Assembly: GCA_023525975.1 (NCBI GenBank)
Contig: CM042040.1
Span: forward strand, 51,305,486-51,369,485
From: Smallanthus sonchifolius
Lineage: Eukaryota > Streptophyta > Magnoliopsida > Asterales > Asteraceae
Direction of reading: 5' to 3'
Length of the DNA: 64,000 bases
The translations under genes were made by a program, and so were the position numbers. The first letter of the stretch is position 1. Every line of letters starts with the position of its first letter. The notes under the pieces were generated by a model that worked only from the letters and a program-made list of their open reading frames with translations, had not been told where the DNA came from and did not search any database. Positions 24,444-32,881 of this stretch are shown piece after piece.

Positions 24444-24512
24444 TTTCCACTTTCACTATTTTTCGTTTTCATTTCTTGAAAATTTTGGGATGTTACAGTT
24501 TATTCATTTCAG

Positions 24513-24554
24513 AGTGAGGTAATCATGAACGAGATCAACTATCTTCAAGAAAAG
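24513..24554 (+). pseudogene. MADS-box gene exon (K-domain end), SVP/AGL24 type
   Basis: A 42 nt exon between 'tttcag' and 'gtgaga' encoding SEVIMNEINYLQEK. Plant MIKC MADS-box genes have 42 nt exons at this point of the K domain, which mediates dimer and tetramer formation. The residues match the SVP/AGL24 (StMADS11) pattern of this exon. The next exon follows in frame at 24652. The solo LTR ends only 15 bp upstream of the splice acceptor. The MADS DNA-binding domain and earlier K-domain exons are not in the window before it, so this is either the 3' end of a gene whose introns are very long or a truncated copy. Confidence 0.75.
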
Positions 24555-24651
24555 GTGAGAACTAACCACATTCTACTTATACAACCAATTAGTTTTGCAA
24601 CTCCGAAAGATCAGATCTTGAAACTCACTACATGTTGGTGCAACAATGCAG

Positions 24652-24693
24652 GGAATGCAACTCATGGCAGAGAATGACCGCCTTAGACAAGAA
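24652..24693 (+). pseudogene. MADS-box gene exon (GMQLMAENDRLRQE)
   Basis: A second 42 nt exon between 'atgcag' and 'gtatta', encoding GMQLMAENDRLRQE. 'KGMQLM.EN..LR' spanning this intron is the hallmark of SVP/AGL24-like proteins. Phase agrees with the exons on both sides. The donor 'gtatta' is acceptable but weak. Confidence 0.8.
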
Positions 24694-24796
24694 GTATTAG
24701 TTTTTTTCTTTTAAGATTTTAAATTTTTTTCTCATACTTCTATGTGTTCATTCTATTTTTGTTAACTTCTTTTTTTATATGGAATGTGGAATAAAG

Positions 24797-24949
24797 ATGT
24801 TAAGGGTATCTAATGCTCGAAAACAAATTCATAATGAAATGACAAATGCGATTGGTGAAGAAGGTCAATCATCTGAATCTGTTACCAACATTTCCAACTC
24901 TGCTGGTCCATCTCAAGACTATGAGAGCTCCTATGCATCCCTCAAGTAG
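24797..24949 (+). pseudogene. MADS-box gene C-terminal exon, early stop
   Basis: 153 nt in frame with the two preceding exons, acceptor 'aataaag'. It encodes a variable C-terminal region with 'EEGQSSESVTN' and 'YESSYASLK', the SVP/AGL24 signature, and then stops with TAG at 24947. In the family the next residues are Leu-Gly-Leu-Pro, and here the following bases still read 'ggg', so the stop looks like a Leu codon changed to TAG. The loss would remove only the conserved LxLGL-type end. A good splice donor 'gtgagt' follows at 24952; the last short exon was not found. Whether transcript is made cannot be told. Confidence 0.75.
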
Positions 24950-25782
24950 GGGTGAGTACATCTCTTGCCTTTAGAATATGAGTTCAGTAAACAAAAAATG
25001 AAAAGATTTTCTTAGTTCTTTCACCACATTAGTTACATATTTAGGGGTGTTTGGATGTGTTTAAAGTCACAAGATCAGTACTAGTGATTTGGATTTTTCT
25101 TATTTAAAGTCACAAGTTTTTTAAGTGTTTCACTGAATTCACTCACTCAACTTTCACTAGGTGTTCCAATCTTGTATATTAATTTTGAAAATGCTATTTT
25201 TTTTTAAATGAAGTAAGACAACGCAACATATTTATGAATCTGGATTGCTATTAAATGATTATTTTTTTCAAATTAACTTGAAATAGAAGGTAATTATGAA
25301 GAAAAACATTCATTAAAAAATAATCAAGTTTCATAATTGTTGAATTTAAGTGAAATTGGAAAAAAAAAATCAGTAATACTAAACAAGATTCATACATGAT
25401 TCAGGATTAATCAAGTGATTTCTTAACTTCAGACTTAGTGAATTTTAAGAGTTATGCACAACGAAAATTAGAACAATTAGCCAAGTCACTGTTTGATTAA
25501 CAAAGCAAGTAAACAACACAAAATATATTGCCAATAATCGTATACTCGACTCGTATCCTCATAAAAGGAATTACTTTGCTTAAATACAAAGAGATTAAAA
25601 ACAGTTATGACCCACTAACTCTATAGCGGTTACAACCGATTGATCTAGAAATCACTTCTCTAACTTCTAGATATGATTACATTATGAATTAAACAATCCT
25701 ACATCTAATTGCATAATGAATGGAACAACTAAGACACACTACCACACATCATGTAGCAGTAGGAATGGCAATGGGTCGGGTT
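24950..25782. other. No gene seen; AT-rich sequence after the MADS exons
   Basis: AT-rich with no ORF of interest. It would be 3' untranslated or intron sequence of the MADS gene. Confidence 0.4.
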
Positions 25783-26076
25783 TGTCACACCCCAGTCCCA
25801 GGTATTGGTTAGTCGTGACGATTGATACTGAAACACACAGCGGAAATTAAACCAACATATCTTTGTATTAAATAACCATATGTTTTTACAACCTAGGGAA
25901 AGATTTTACAACATGTTTTTTTTCCTAACCATGAACTATAATAACAAAACACATCAAGCATACTCTCTCCTTTCACATATCAGCCTCAACTCTGGAATGC
26001 CAATTAATCCACTATGGATCACCTATGATGTGTACTCAAAAAAATCTAAAGAAAATGGGTCAACATAAGTTGGTAA
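25783..26076 (-). repeat. Fragment of a Tekay-like LTR end, minus strand
   Basis: Starts 'tgtcacacccc', the reverse complement of the 'ggggtgtgaca' end seen in the Tekay LTRs of this window, then diverges. It is cut at 26077 by another LTR in the opposite orientation. Confidence 0.5.
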
Positions 26077-26478
26077 TGTAACACCTCAAAATTTTCTCAA
26101 AATAAATATCAAGTATGAGGGCTCAAAGTATAAAAAAGTCAAACCACAAGGACCAAAAATGAAAAATTGAGAAAATCATCAGTGATGGATCGTCACCATA
26201 GTATAACGATCCGTTTTGAACAGTGACGGACCGTCACACATGTATAACGGTCCGTTACGGACTCAGCAATGAGTTAACCGGAGAATGAAACGTGTCAAGT
26301 GACTCATAAGTGCGATTTGACGCATGGAAACCCTATGACGGACAGTCATCCCTCATAATGGTCCGTTACGAGCTACGACGACCGTCAAGAAAACATAACG
26401 GTCCGTTACGTGGAGGATAAGTGCGTGGGCGCCAAAGGAAGCGGTGACAGACCATATCCCCCTAGTAACGGTCCGTTA
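26077..26478 (+). repeat. 5' part of a gypsy LTR, split by Tekay 2
   Basis: Starts TGTAACACCTCAAAATTTTC, related to the solo LTR at 22598-24497 (minus). It runs into a palindrome array and is interrupted at 26478 by the non-autonomous Tekay element; the sequence resumes at 35683 with the TATA box, so joining the flanks restores the same U3 layout as the solo LTR. Confidence 0.75.
26182..26478 (+). repeat. Palindrome array in the split LTR
   Basis: Palindromes built on cggaccg/cggtccg: 'gtgatggatcgtcac' (26182), 'gtgacggaccgtcac' (26223), 'taacggtccgtta' (26244, 26398, 26466) and weaker copies near 26205, 26336, 26362 and 26380. The Tekay insertion point lies in the last one. Confidence 0.85.
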
Positions 26479-27867
26479 TGTCACACCCCAACCGACGGCG
26501 GAATACGTCGGAGCGGGACACGTAGATTGTTCACAGCTCATGGTTTACTAACGTTTGAATAATTATCAATCACATTTCATTTCAATTCAAGTGACACCAA
26601 CATTCAATCCAACAACTCAACAAAGTAGATTACAAAAGATAAATTGTTCAAATTAATACTAGGCCACATCCTAAGTGTAGCAAGACTTGAAGCACCTCAA
26701 ACATTAGTACCTGAAACATGGTTAAAACAAAGTCAACTAGAAAGTTGGTGAGAATACATAGGTTTTCGTGTCATGTAATAGAATATAGTGTTGTGTGCAT
26801 ACAATTCATACAAACATGGCAATTAAGGCATTTATGGAGAGATACCATCGTGTGACCTAAGTATACAATCAAACCTTTGTAACTAGCATGCAAAACAAAA
26901 GCGTGTTGGCAGTAACAGTCACCCTACCTGGGTGGGTTTGTCAGACTCAATAGATCTATCACTGTTTACCGTCGGCTAAATAGTTAATGATTGTACGTGA
27001 ATAGCATATAGTTGGTCTACACACCTAGTACTCAAGCACAAAGCACAAAATTGTAACACATGAATGTAGGGTGGAATTGTATATTATGTGTATTTGCAAA
27101 CATAGTAAATAGAACGCATGTTCCACCCCAAAAGTTTGTAAAATAGAGTAAAAGAGGGGCTATGTAACTCACCTGAATCAAAGGTGTAGCTAGCACGAGA
27201 GTCTAAATGGCAAAGTGATCATTGAAAGCTCACAACGTTAACCTAGTGTGTAATGTGCATGGATATGAATTAATAATGTGTCTAAGAGTAGGTCTAGGGT
27301 TTTAATGGATGTGAGTACTGAGAATTGTACAATGAGTTCATGTCATAAAAGGTTTGTGTTTTGTATTTTGAATAATTGATTTAGGGTTTGGGTTGGATAC
27401 TAAATAAATCAAATAATTATTATTTATTTATTTAGTTTAGAAAAATAGTGTGGATATTATATTTATTTAAATATGATTTAAATAAGTGATGCTCTTATTT
27501 ATTCATAAAAGCGTGTGTTCTATAGTAAACGTAAATTAAATAAATAATTTTTACTTAATTTATTTATTTATGAAGGTGTGTAAATAATACTTATGTATAA
27601 AATTTAACAAACATACATTTAGCTTTTTAATGTAGATTATAATAAACAAATGTTTTTAGTTGGAAATTACTTTCCTTTAATTAGTTAAATAACTAAATTT
27701 TTGTTTTAAACATTTAATATAAAATTTTAACAATGGAATTCATAAAAAAAATGAGTTTATATTGAAAATTAACAAAACTTGGTTTTTTTCTGTTAAAATA
27801 TTGTGAGATTTTATAAAATAATTTTTATAAATTTTTCCGAAGCTTGAAAACGGTTTTAAAAAAAATA

Positions 27868-27941
27868 AACAGGCCGCCGGGATCGAACCCGGGCCTGCGC
27901 TGAGTGGCTGGGCGGACGAAACCACTGGAATAGAGCCTGTT
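27868..27941 (-). other. tRNA-like segment in the 3' LTR of Tekay 2
   Basis: 74 nt on the minus strand with perfectly complementary 7 nt ends (aacaggc / gcctgtt) like an acceptor stem, and a T-arm-like 'ccgggttcgatcccgg' holding a B-box core. The loop is one base shorter than standard. The second copy (34271-34344) has a better A box, 'tggtccagtgg'. The position of the anticodon arm is poor, so a working tRNA is unlikely. A tRNA-derived SINE captured by the LTR is the simplest view. Confidence 0.5.
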
Positions 27942-28034
27942 ATTGGTAATTATGCGGGTTGGGTTTGTTATTAGCAAAGGAAGACAGGGAGCCGGTCTTC
28001 GCTTAGGCACTCCGCAAAAAAAGTCCGGCCGGAT

Positions 28035-28115
28035 GTGTGGCTATGGGTTTCGAACCCACGCCACCGGGTCTAGTGGTGCAGTGGCTTACCATCTAGACCG
28101 GGTGGTTTCGCTGGG
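28035..28115 (-). other. Second tRNA-like/hairpin segment, 3' LTR of Tekay 2
   Basis: The minus strand has 'gtgggttcgaaacccat', a T-arm with 7 nt loop, preceded by a 'cggtctag ... ctagacc' stem. Lies about 100 bp from the tRNA-like segment at 27868 and in the same orientation. The other LTR has the same pair (about 34437-34515). Confidence 0.4.
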
Positions 28116-29279
28116 TTTAGAGGGTCTCGTTTATTTAAATAGGATACGCGAATCAAACCCTTCCCCCAAATCGTATTCTCTCTAAACAGAAACAAGAACC
28201 CTAGATTACCGATTGGTTCCGATTTGTTTTGTTAATATAAATTGGTAAAGGGCTATTGAAATATATGCAAAAACGAAGCGAATGACCTAGCTCTTACTTG
28301 GATTGATGCGGAGACGAGTGAGGACGACAGGAACACAGGTCCGACTGTTCTTGAGGCTCGACAGGAATCCAGAGGTGTAATGGGGTTCAATTAAGAGTTG
28401 GGAGGGTTTGAGTAATCGTATACGAGAGTGAGAGATGGATTTAATTTGGTTAATTCCCTTCGTATAAACCAATTCGAATTTCAAATTGACCGTAATAGTC
28501 GCGGAGACTGTTTACGCGTTAATCCATCGAATTTGGGATGAATCGGGTCATGTTAGGGACTGGATACAAGAGGAATTGGTTTGTGCGTGACTTTCGGGAT
28601 TGAGGACGCGTTGATCTCACGAATTGATTACAAATTAATACGGGTTTGACTTTGAGAGAGTCAAACACAACTGAATTCGGTTTAGACCGCTCAATCCATC
28701 GGATTGCAGTTTCCAAATGGGCCTGTGGATGGTATTTGATCAAATGCTCGTGCATGAGAAGTCCAATTACACAGTTTGGATCGGTGTGGGCTTGAATTGA
28801 TTGATCCTTAGACCGTTTTGACTTTATAAAGTCAAAATTGGTCAATGTGTCTTGGGTGAGGGTCCAATTTGAGAGAGAGGGATCAATTTCAGGGGGGGGG
28901 GGGTTTCAAATCGAGAGTTCACATGGTTAGGGATTTAAAACCAAGAGTTTTAACATACATCTATTTAATATACATACATATACATACTTATAAAAAAAAA
29001 TTTAGATAACTTATGAAACTATACAGGTTTTAAATTCTTGAACATGGGAAGGTATGAATACATTTTCGTAGCCACTATATATATATATATACATAATTAC
29101 ACAAACATGCGTTATAGAAATCTATATTTGTAAACGTAAGGTTTAAATTTTGAATAGAGATATTGACTAAAATAATGATTCATGTGGCATAATGTGCTTG
29201 AAAAATTATAGGTTTTAAATGTTGTGTTATTATTGAAATAACTAGAATAAAATAGGGCCGGAAAATCATGGATGTTACA

Positions 29280-29939
29280 GTATCCCCATGTTGAGGGAAT
29301 TTCGTCCCGAAATTTAGATAGTGGAGTCAATTGAATAAAGAAAGGGGTAGGCACGGATGATGATAGAGGACTTAGTTTTGAAGAGATTTGAGGAGAAAAT
29401 TGTCTAAGAATCATTTTGGACTTTAAAGGTGAAATATATTACTTGGGATGGATCTGATGGGAATTTGATAATTAGGGTTTGTTTAAGGTGTAGTCTAATA
29501 TGCCCAAGAATTGTCAGTGGATAAGAGATTTCACAAACATTGGTCGATGTCAAAATAACATACAACTTTACGTGACATGAGTAACGCTACTTTTGACAAT
29601 ATGACAGGAACACTTATATATAGGAAGTACCAGCGGCGTATCCACCATGCCCTTATCGTATCACATTAGTTTCGTTACTATATATCACGATAGGTTTTAT
29701 GTCATAACACACGACAAAATTTACTATATTTCCCATGCGCTGATTTTTATAATTACGTGTGCACCCGTAATTACTTGAATCATCGCATGGTCCGTATAGG
29801 TCCTTCCGTTGTGTGCGGGTCAAGAGGGGGCACAAAATCACTTAGTTCATATCTATTGTTTTCACGTTTGAATTGCTAATAACTGTGTCCCTAGTCTGGT
29901 CAAATAGTAATTAAAGAGTAATAAGGCAGTATAACCTAA
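29280..29939 (-). other. Tekay 2 interior next to the 3' LTR, non-coding
   Basis: Contains the pol-end-like block near 29293 and the 'ggaagtaccagcggcgtatc' module (about 29622) shared with the solo LTR. No coding frame with a family signature. Confidence 0.6.
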
Positions 29940-29944
29940 AGTTC

Positions 29945-30050
29945 CATAGTTTACTCGTGTTTGAACAAGAATACGTCAAACACCGAGTTGTTTCAAAGTG
30001 TTTCAGTTTCCTCGTGTTTGAACAAGAATACGTCAAACCCCGAGTAGCTT
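29945..30050 (-). repeat. Two-copy tandem repeat, about 58 bp
   Basis: 'ctcgtgtttgaacaagaata' occurs at about 29952 and 30012, each followed by 'cgtcaaac.ccgag'. Each unit is partly self-complementary (ctcg-gtttga ... tcaaac-cgag). Confidence 0.75.
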
Positions 30051-30069
30051 CAATGTTTTATGGTTTTCA

Positions 30070-30700
30070 AGTTTGGTGAACAAAGTGTATGACCATGTTT
30101 CATGTATATTGTGATCAATCAATTGCAACCACTGTAAGCAACTTAGTTTCATGTATAGTGTAAACACATAAATCTCATGTATGACCGAGTGTTGTGTAGT
30201 TAGTAATCAAATAGGTTTCATGTGTAACGTGAACAACTTAGCATCATGAATCTTGTAAAATCAACTAAATTTGTATTGTAAGTAATGAAGCATCATGTGT
30301 ATCGCAAGCAATGAATTTCATGTATGGTGTTAACAACTTAGTACCACGTATTTGTAAACCAATAATCTTTCATGTGTAATGTCAGTAATGTAATATCATG
30401 TACCTTATAACCAAATAAGTTTCATGTTCAATGTGGTCAATCAAGTATTTTGCATCAAACAAACGATTGTTATGTATTGTGTGATCATTTTGGTATACGT
30501 ATATTACAAACAGTTATGTTTCATGTATTACATAATTAATCTAGTAGAACGTGTATTTCAGAATAATCGAATTTCAAGTATCATGTAATCAGTGTAGCCT
30601 TGGGTATATTGGAAATTACTAAGTTTCATGTATCATGTGATCGTGTTGTGTACATTGTAAATGTGCATATGTAAGTTATTGAGTTTCATGTGTGGCATAT
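30070..30700 (-). repeat. Degenerate short-period repeat in Tekay 2 interior
   Basis: 'tttcatgt' or 'catcatgt' followed by 'gtaa..aa' recurs roughly every 30-65 bp about fifteen times across 630 bp (for example 30097, 30150, 30213, 30305, 30318, 30371, 30420, 30518, 30626, 30685). The copies have diverged but keep the order of the words. Confidence 0.65.
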
Positions 30701-31559
30701 GCTAACGAGTTTTGTATGTGATCAAGTGTTGCGGAGAAGCGTGTTGTTTGGCGTTTAGGTAAAATGTGGTAGTTAAGTTCTAGCTCCTTAAATCTCGTTG
30801 AGGTTGATGGGGATGGTTTACGTCTACGCGGTATGGATCGTCTCTTGAAGCGGCAAGTGAAAGGTAACGAGGGGTTTTTGAAAACACACAGGGAAAATAT
30901 GTTTACAAATAACTGATCTTTGTTTGAAAATAGGAAATTGTAAATTGTTCTTGTTTGTAGATATATATAAAGTAATGAAACTATTGAGTTAAATAATCTA
31001 AATAATTAGACAATTTATAGGGAAACCTTTTTATTAAAATTTTCAATTATTATAAGGAGAATATTTTTAGGAGGAATTAATGGCTAAACGAGTAGTTGTA
31101 TATTAATTTAGCCATGGTTTTAGAAATAATTACTTTAATGGGGGGAAAATCATAATTATTTATCAATTCCAAATAATGTTTTTATAAAATGGGTTGTATT
31201 AAGTTTTCTTGTAAAGTGAAAATGTTTATAGGAAATTTATATTTCTGATACTCTTTTAAAAGTTTGATAAACGTTTAGTTTGAAAATAACGAGGTTGTTT
31301 AAATCTAATATGATGATTTGTTTACGAAGGAGATTGCCGGTAGTATACTAAATCGTGGTGAATGAAGAAGGTGATTCTTGGAGAATCTTGATGGAAATAT
31401 GATGGGTGTGATGTACACTCAACATGTCAAATCAATGAGTAATAACTTTAGAGTTGGAAAATATAAAATTTATTAAATGCTGAAATGTTAAACATTATTC
31501 AAAACTTAGGGAAATGGTTCTCAAACTGAAAATTTTAGGACGATAAATATAAATTTCTG
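30701..31559. other. Tekay 2 interior, no gene seen
   Basis: AT-rich; nothing recognisable on either strand. Confidence 0.5.
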
Positions 31560-32105
31560 CTAACGTCTCTGGTAGCTTTCCACTAGAAGGAAGATAATCA
31601 CCAAGACGAGCACCGCTATGGTTGCTCGGGTAGTCGATCTGTCTTCAGCTCTAGCCGTTTTCGTGCTATTCTCCAGTATTTCTTTTTCGAGGATAGAGAT
31701 TAACTCCTTTTGGTACCCTAGTTGGTTTGCTAGACTATCCATTCTTTGTCCTTGCAAGTCGTGCCTTATCTCATGCTCCATCCTTTGCCTCTCGAACTCT
31801 AAGGTCCTCACATATTGGTGAACATCATCGATTGGAATTCCCATAGCACTAGTAGGTGCCGTGGTACGCCTTGCCCAAGGGTTAGGATGATACGGGTCGG
31901 GCACCATATACGGGTCTCTTAATGGGGGTGATCTAGATGTTCGAAGTCTTGGGCCGGTGTTCCTAGTCCAATCTGCCCTTACATCAAACCTTGGCCTGGC
32001 ATCTGGGGGTGGTGGTGACTGATACACGGGTGACCTGATGTCTTCTTCCCAATCGGACTCTGCTCCGGGACGGTATCCCGGGGAGGAAGGAGAGTAAGAG
32101 TCCAT
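31560..32105 (-). CDS. Accessory ORF of non-autonomous Tekay 2, predicted tail-anchored coiled-coil protein
   Basis: 181 codons from the ATG at 32105 (205 from the ATG at 32177, which would add a hydrophobic N-terminal stretch; I prefer 32105, where the disordered Ser/Pro region starts). Residues about 1-85 are Pro/Ser/Arg-rich and acidic with 'SPPPPDARPRF'; about 95-150 form a probable coiled coil ('EFERQRMEHEIR', 'YQKELISILEKEILE'); the last 20 hold a hydrophobic segment, 'ATIAVLVLVIIFLLVE', ending with basic 'SYQRR'. No known domain is recognised. It lies between primer-binding site (32867) and the place where gag should be, like the ORF at 44391-45170 in the complete Tekay. The frame is open although nothing else in the interior is. 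Confidence 0.65.
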   Translation of the reverse strand: MDSYSPSSPGYRPGAESDWEEDIRSPVYQSPPPPDARPRFDVRADWTRNTGPRLRTSRSPPLRDPYMVPDPYHPNPWARRTTAPTSAMGIPIDDVHQYVRTLEFERQRMEHEIRHDLQGQRMDSLANQLGYQKELISILEKEILENSTKTARAEDRSTTRATIAVLVLVIIFLLVESYQRR

Positions 32106-32866
32106 GTCTAGCACAGAAACAATGAAAAGGTTGTAAGTGATAATGAAATACTGAGTGTTAAATATAGGAGTTCTCATAGGTTTAGAGTTTGACTAGTCAT
32201 AACACCGAGTCTTCACAATAGTATTTTAGAAATACACTTGACCTATAAGCAATGCATCCCTGAGGAGAATTCCCAGGAAAGAGGGGTGGGTCACTAAGAC
32301 ACACTTAAGTACCCTGTCTTTCCTTAGCCAGAATCCCTCATGGGCCTACACACTCTTCCAGCCATCATGTATTAACAACACTATTGTTAGGCTCGTGGTC
32401 ATGATGAGAATTGTTATGAACTGGGCTTTGAGGCCCGAAAGTGAGGCTCATATATTGCAGCAGGCTCTTCTTCTTAGAGGGTAAGTGGACTTCTTGTTTA
32501 TTATTAATGGTCATTAGGCCCAATAGTTTAGGTTTAGATCACCAGAGGTGGTGACATTATATGTGTGAATTTAAGGGTGTATGAAAAGTTAAGTGTGTAT
32601 ACGTGTGTGTTAAAACTTAGGATAGAACTTAATGAAACACATAGGTAGCATGTAGATAATAATGAGTGTAAGCACAAAAGTTATCAAGTAGTGTGACACA
32701 TAAGTCATCATGCATTGCATCATGTAGTGTAATTACCTATGATAGCATATAGAAATATTTATACAAGAATTAATCATGTAACATGTAGTAGCATGGCATT
32801 GTATGGGTGTCCTAAGGTTATAGTCTAGGTCAAGAGTGTCTAATAACCTAATTCACTATAACCAAG
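32106..32866 (-). other. Leader of Tekay 2
   Basis: About 760 bp between primer-binding site and accessory ORF; no further ORF of interest. Confidence 0.5.
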
Positions 32867-32878
32867 GCTCTGATACCA
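32867..32878 (-). other. Primer-binding site of Tekay 2 (initiator tRNA-Met)
   Basis: The minus strand reads 'tggtatcagagc', three bases inside the 5' LTR end at 32882. Confidence 0.9.
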
Positions 32879-32881
32879 ATC

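Larger units (their letters stand above)
22598..24497 (-). repeat. Solo LTR of a gypsy element, minus strand
   Basis: On the minus strand it begins TGTAACATCCC and ends ...GGGTGTTTCA (TG...CA). The 5 bp GTTTA occurs immediately outside both ends (22593-22597 and 24498-24502), as expected for a target-site duplication. No interior is present, so this is best read as a solo LTR left by LTR-LTR recombination. It shares its start ('tgtaac..c.caaaattttc') with the LTR at 26077. It carries a TATA box and a palindrome array. Confidence 0.7.
26479..29279 (-). repeat. 3' LTR of Tekay 2
   Basis: 2801 bp; on the minus strand starts TGTAACATCC and ends ...GGGGTGTGACA. It is preceded (in element sense) by the 'tttcgggacgaaattccctc' block at about 29293-29312, the usual Tekay junction between interior and 3' LTR. 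Confidence 0.9.

Noticed and set aside
27868..27941. Functional tRNA gene
   Set aside because: T loop is one base short, the anticodon arm is not convincing, and the unit is repeated in both LTRs.
28519..28845. ORF of 108 codons, repeated at 34922-35248
   Set aside because: Identical position in both LTRs of Tekay 2; antisense or sense LTR sequence without domain, presumably chance, although it is open in both copies.
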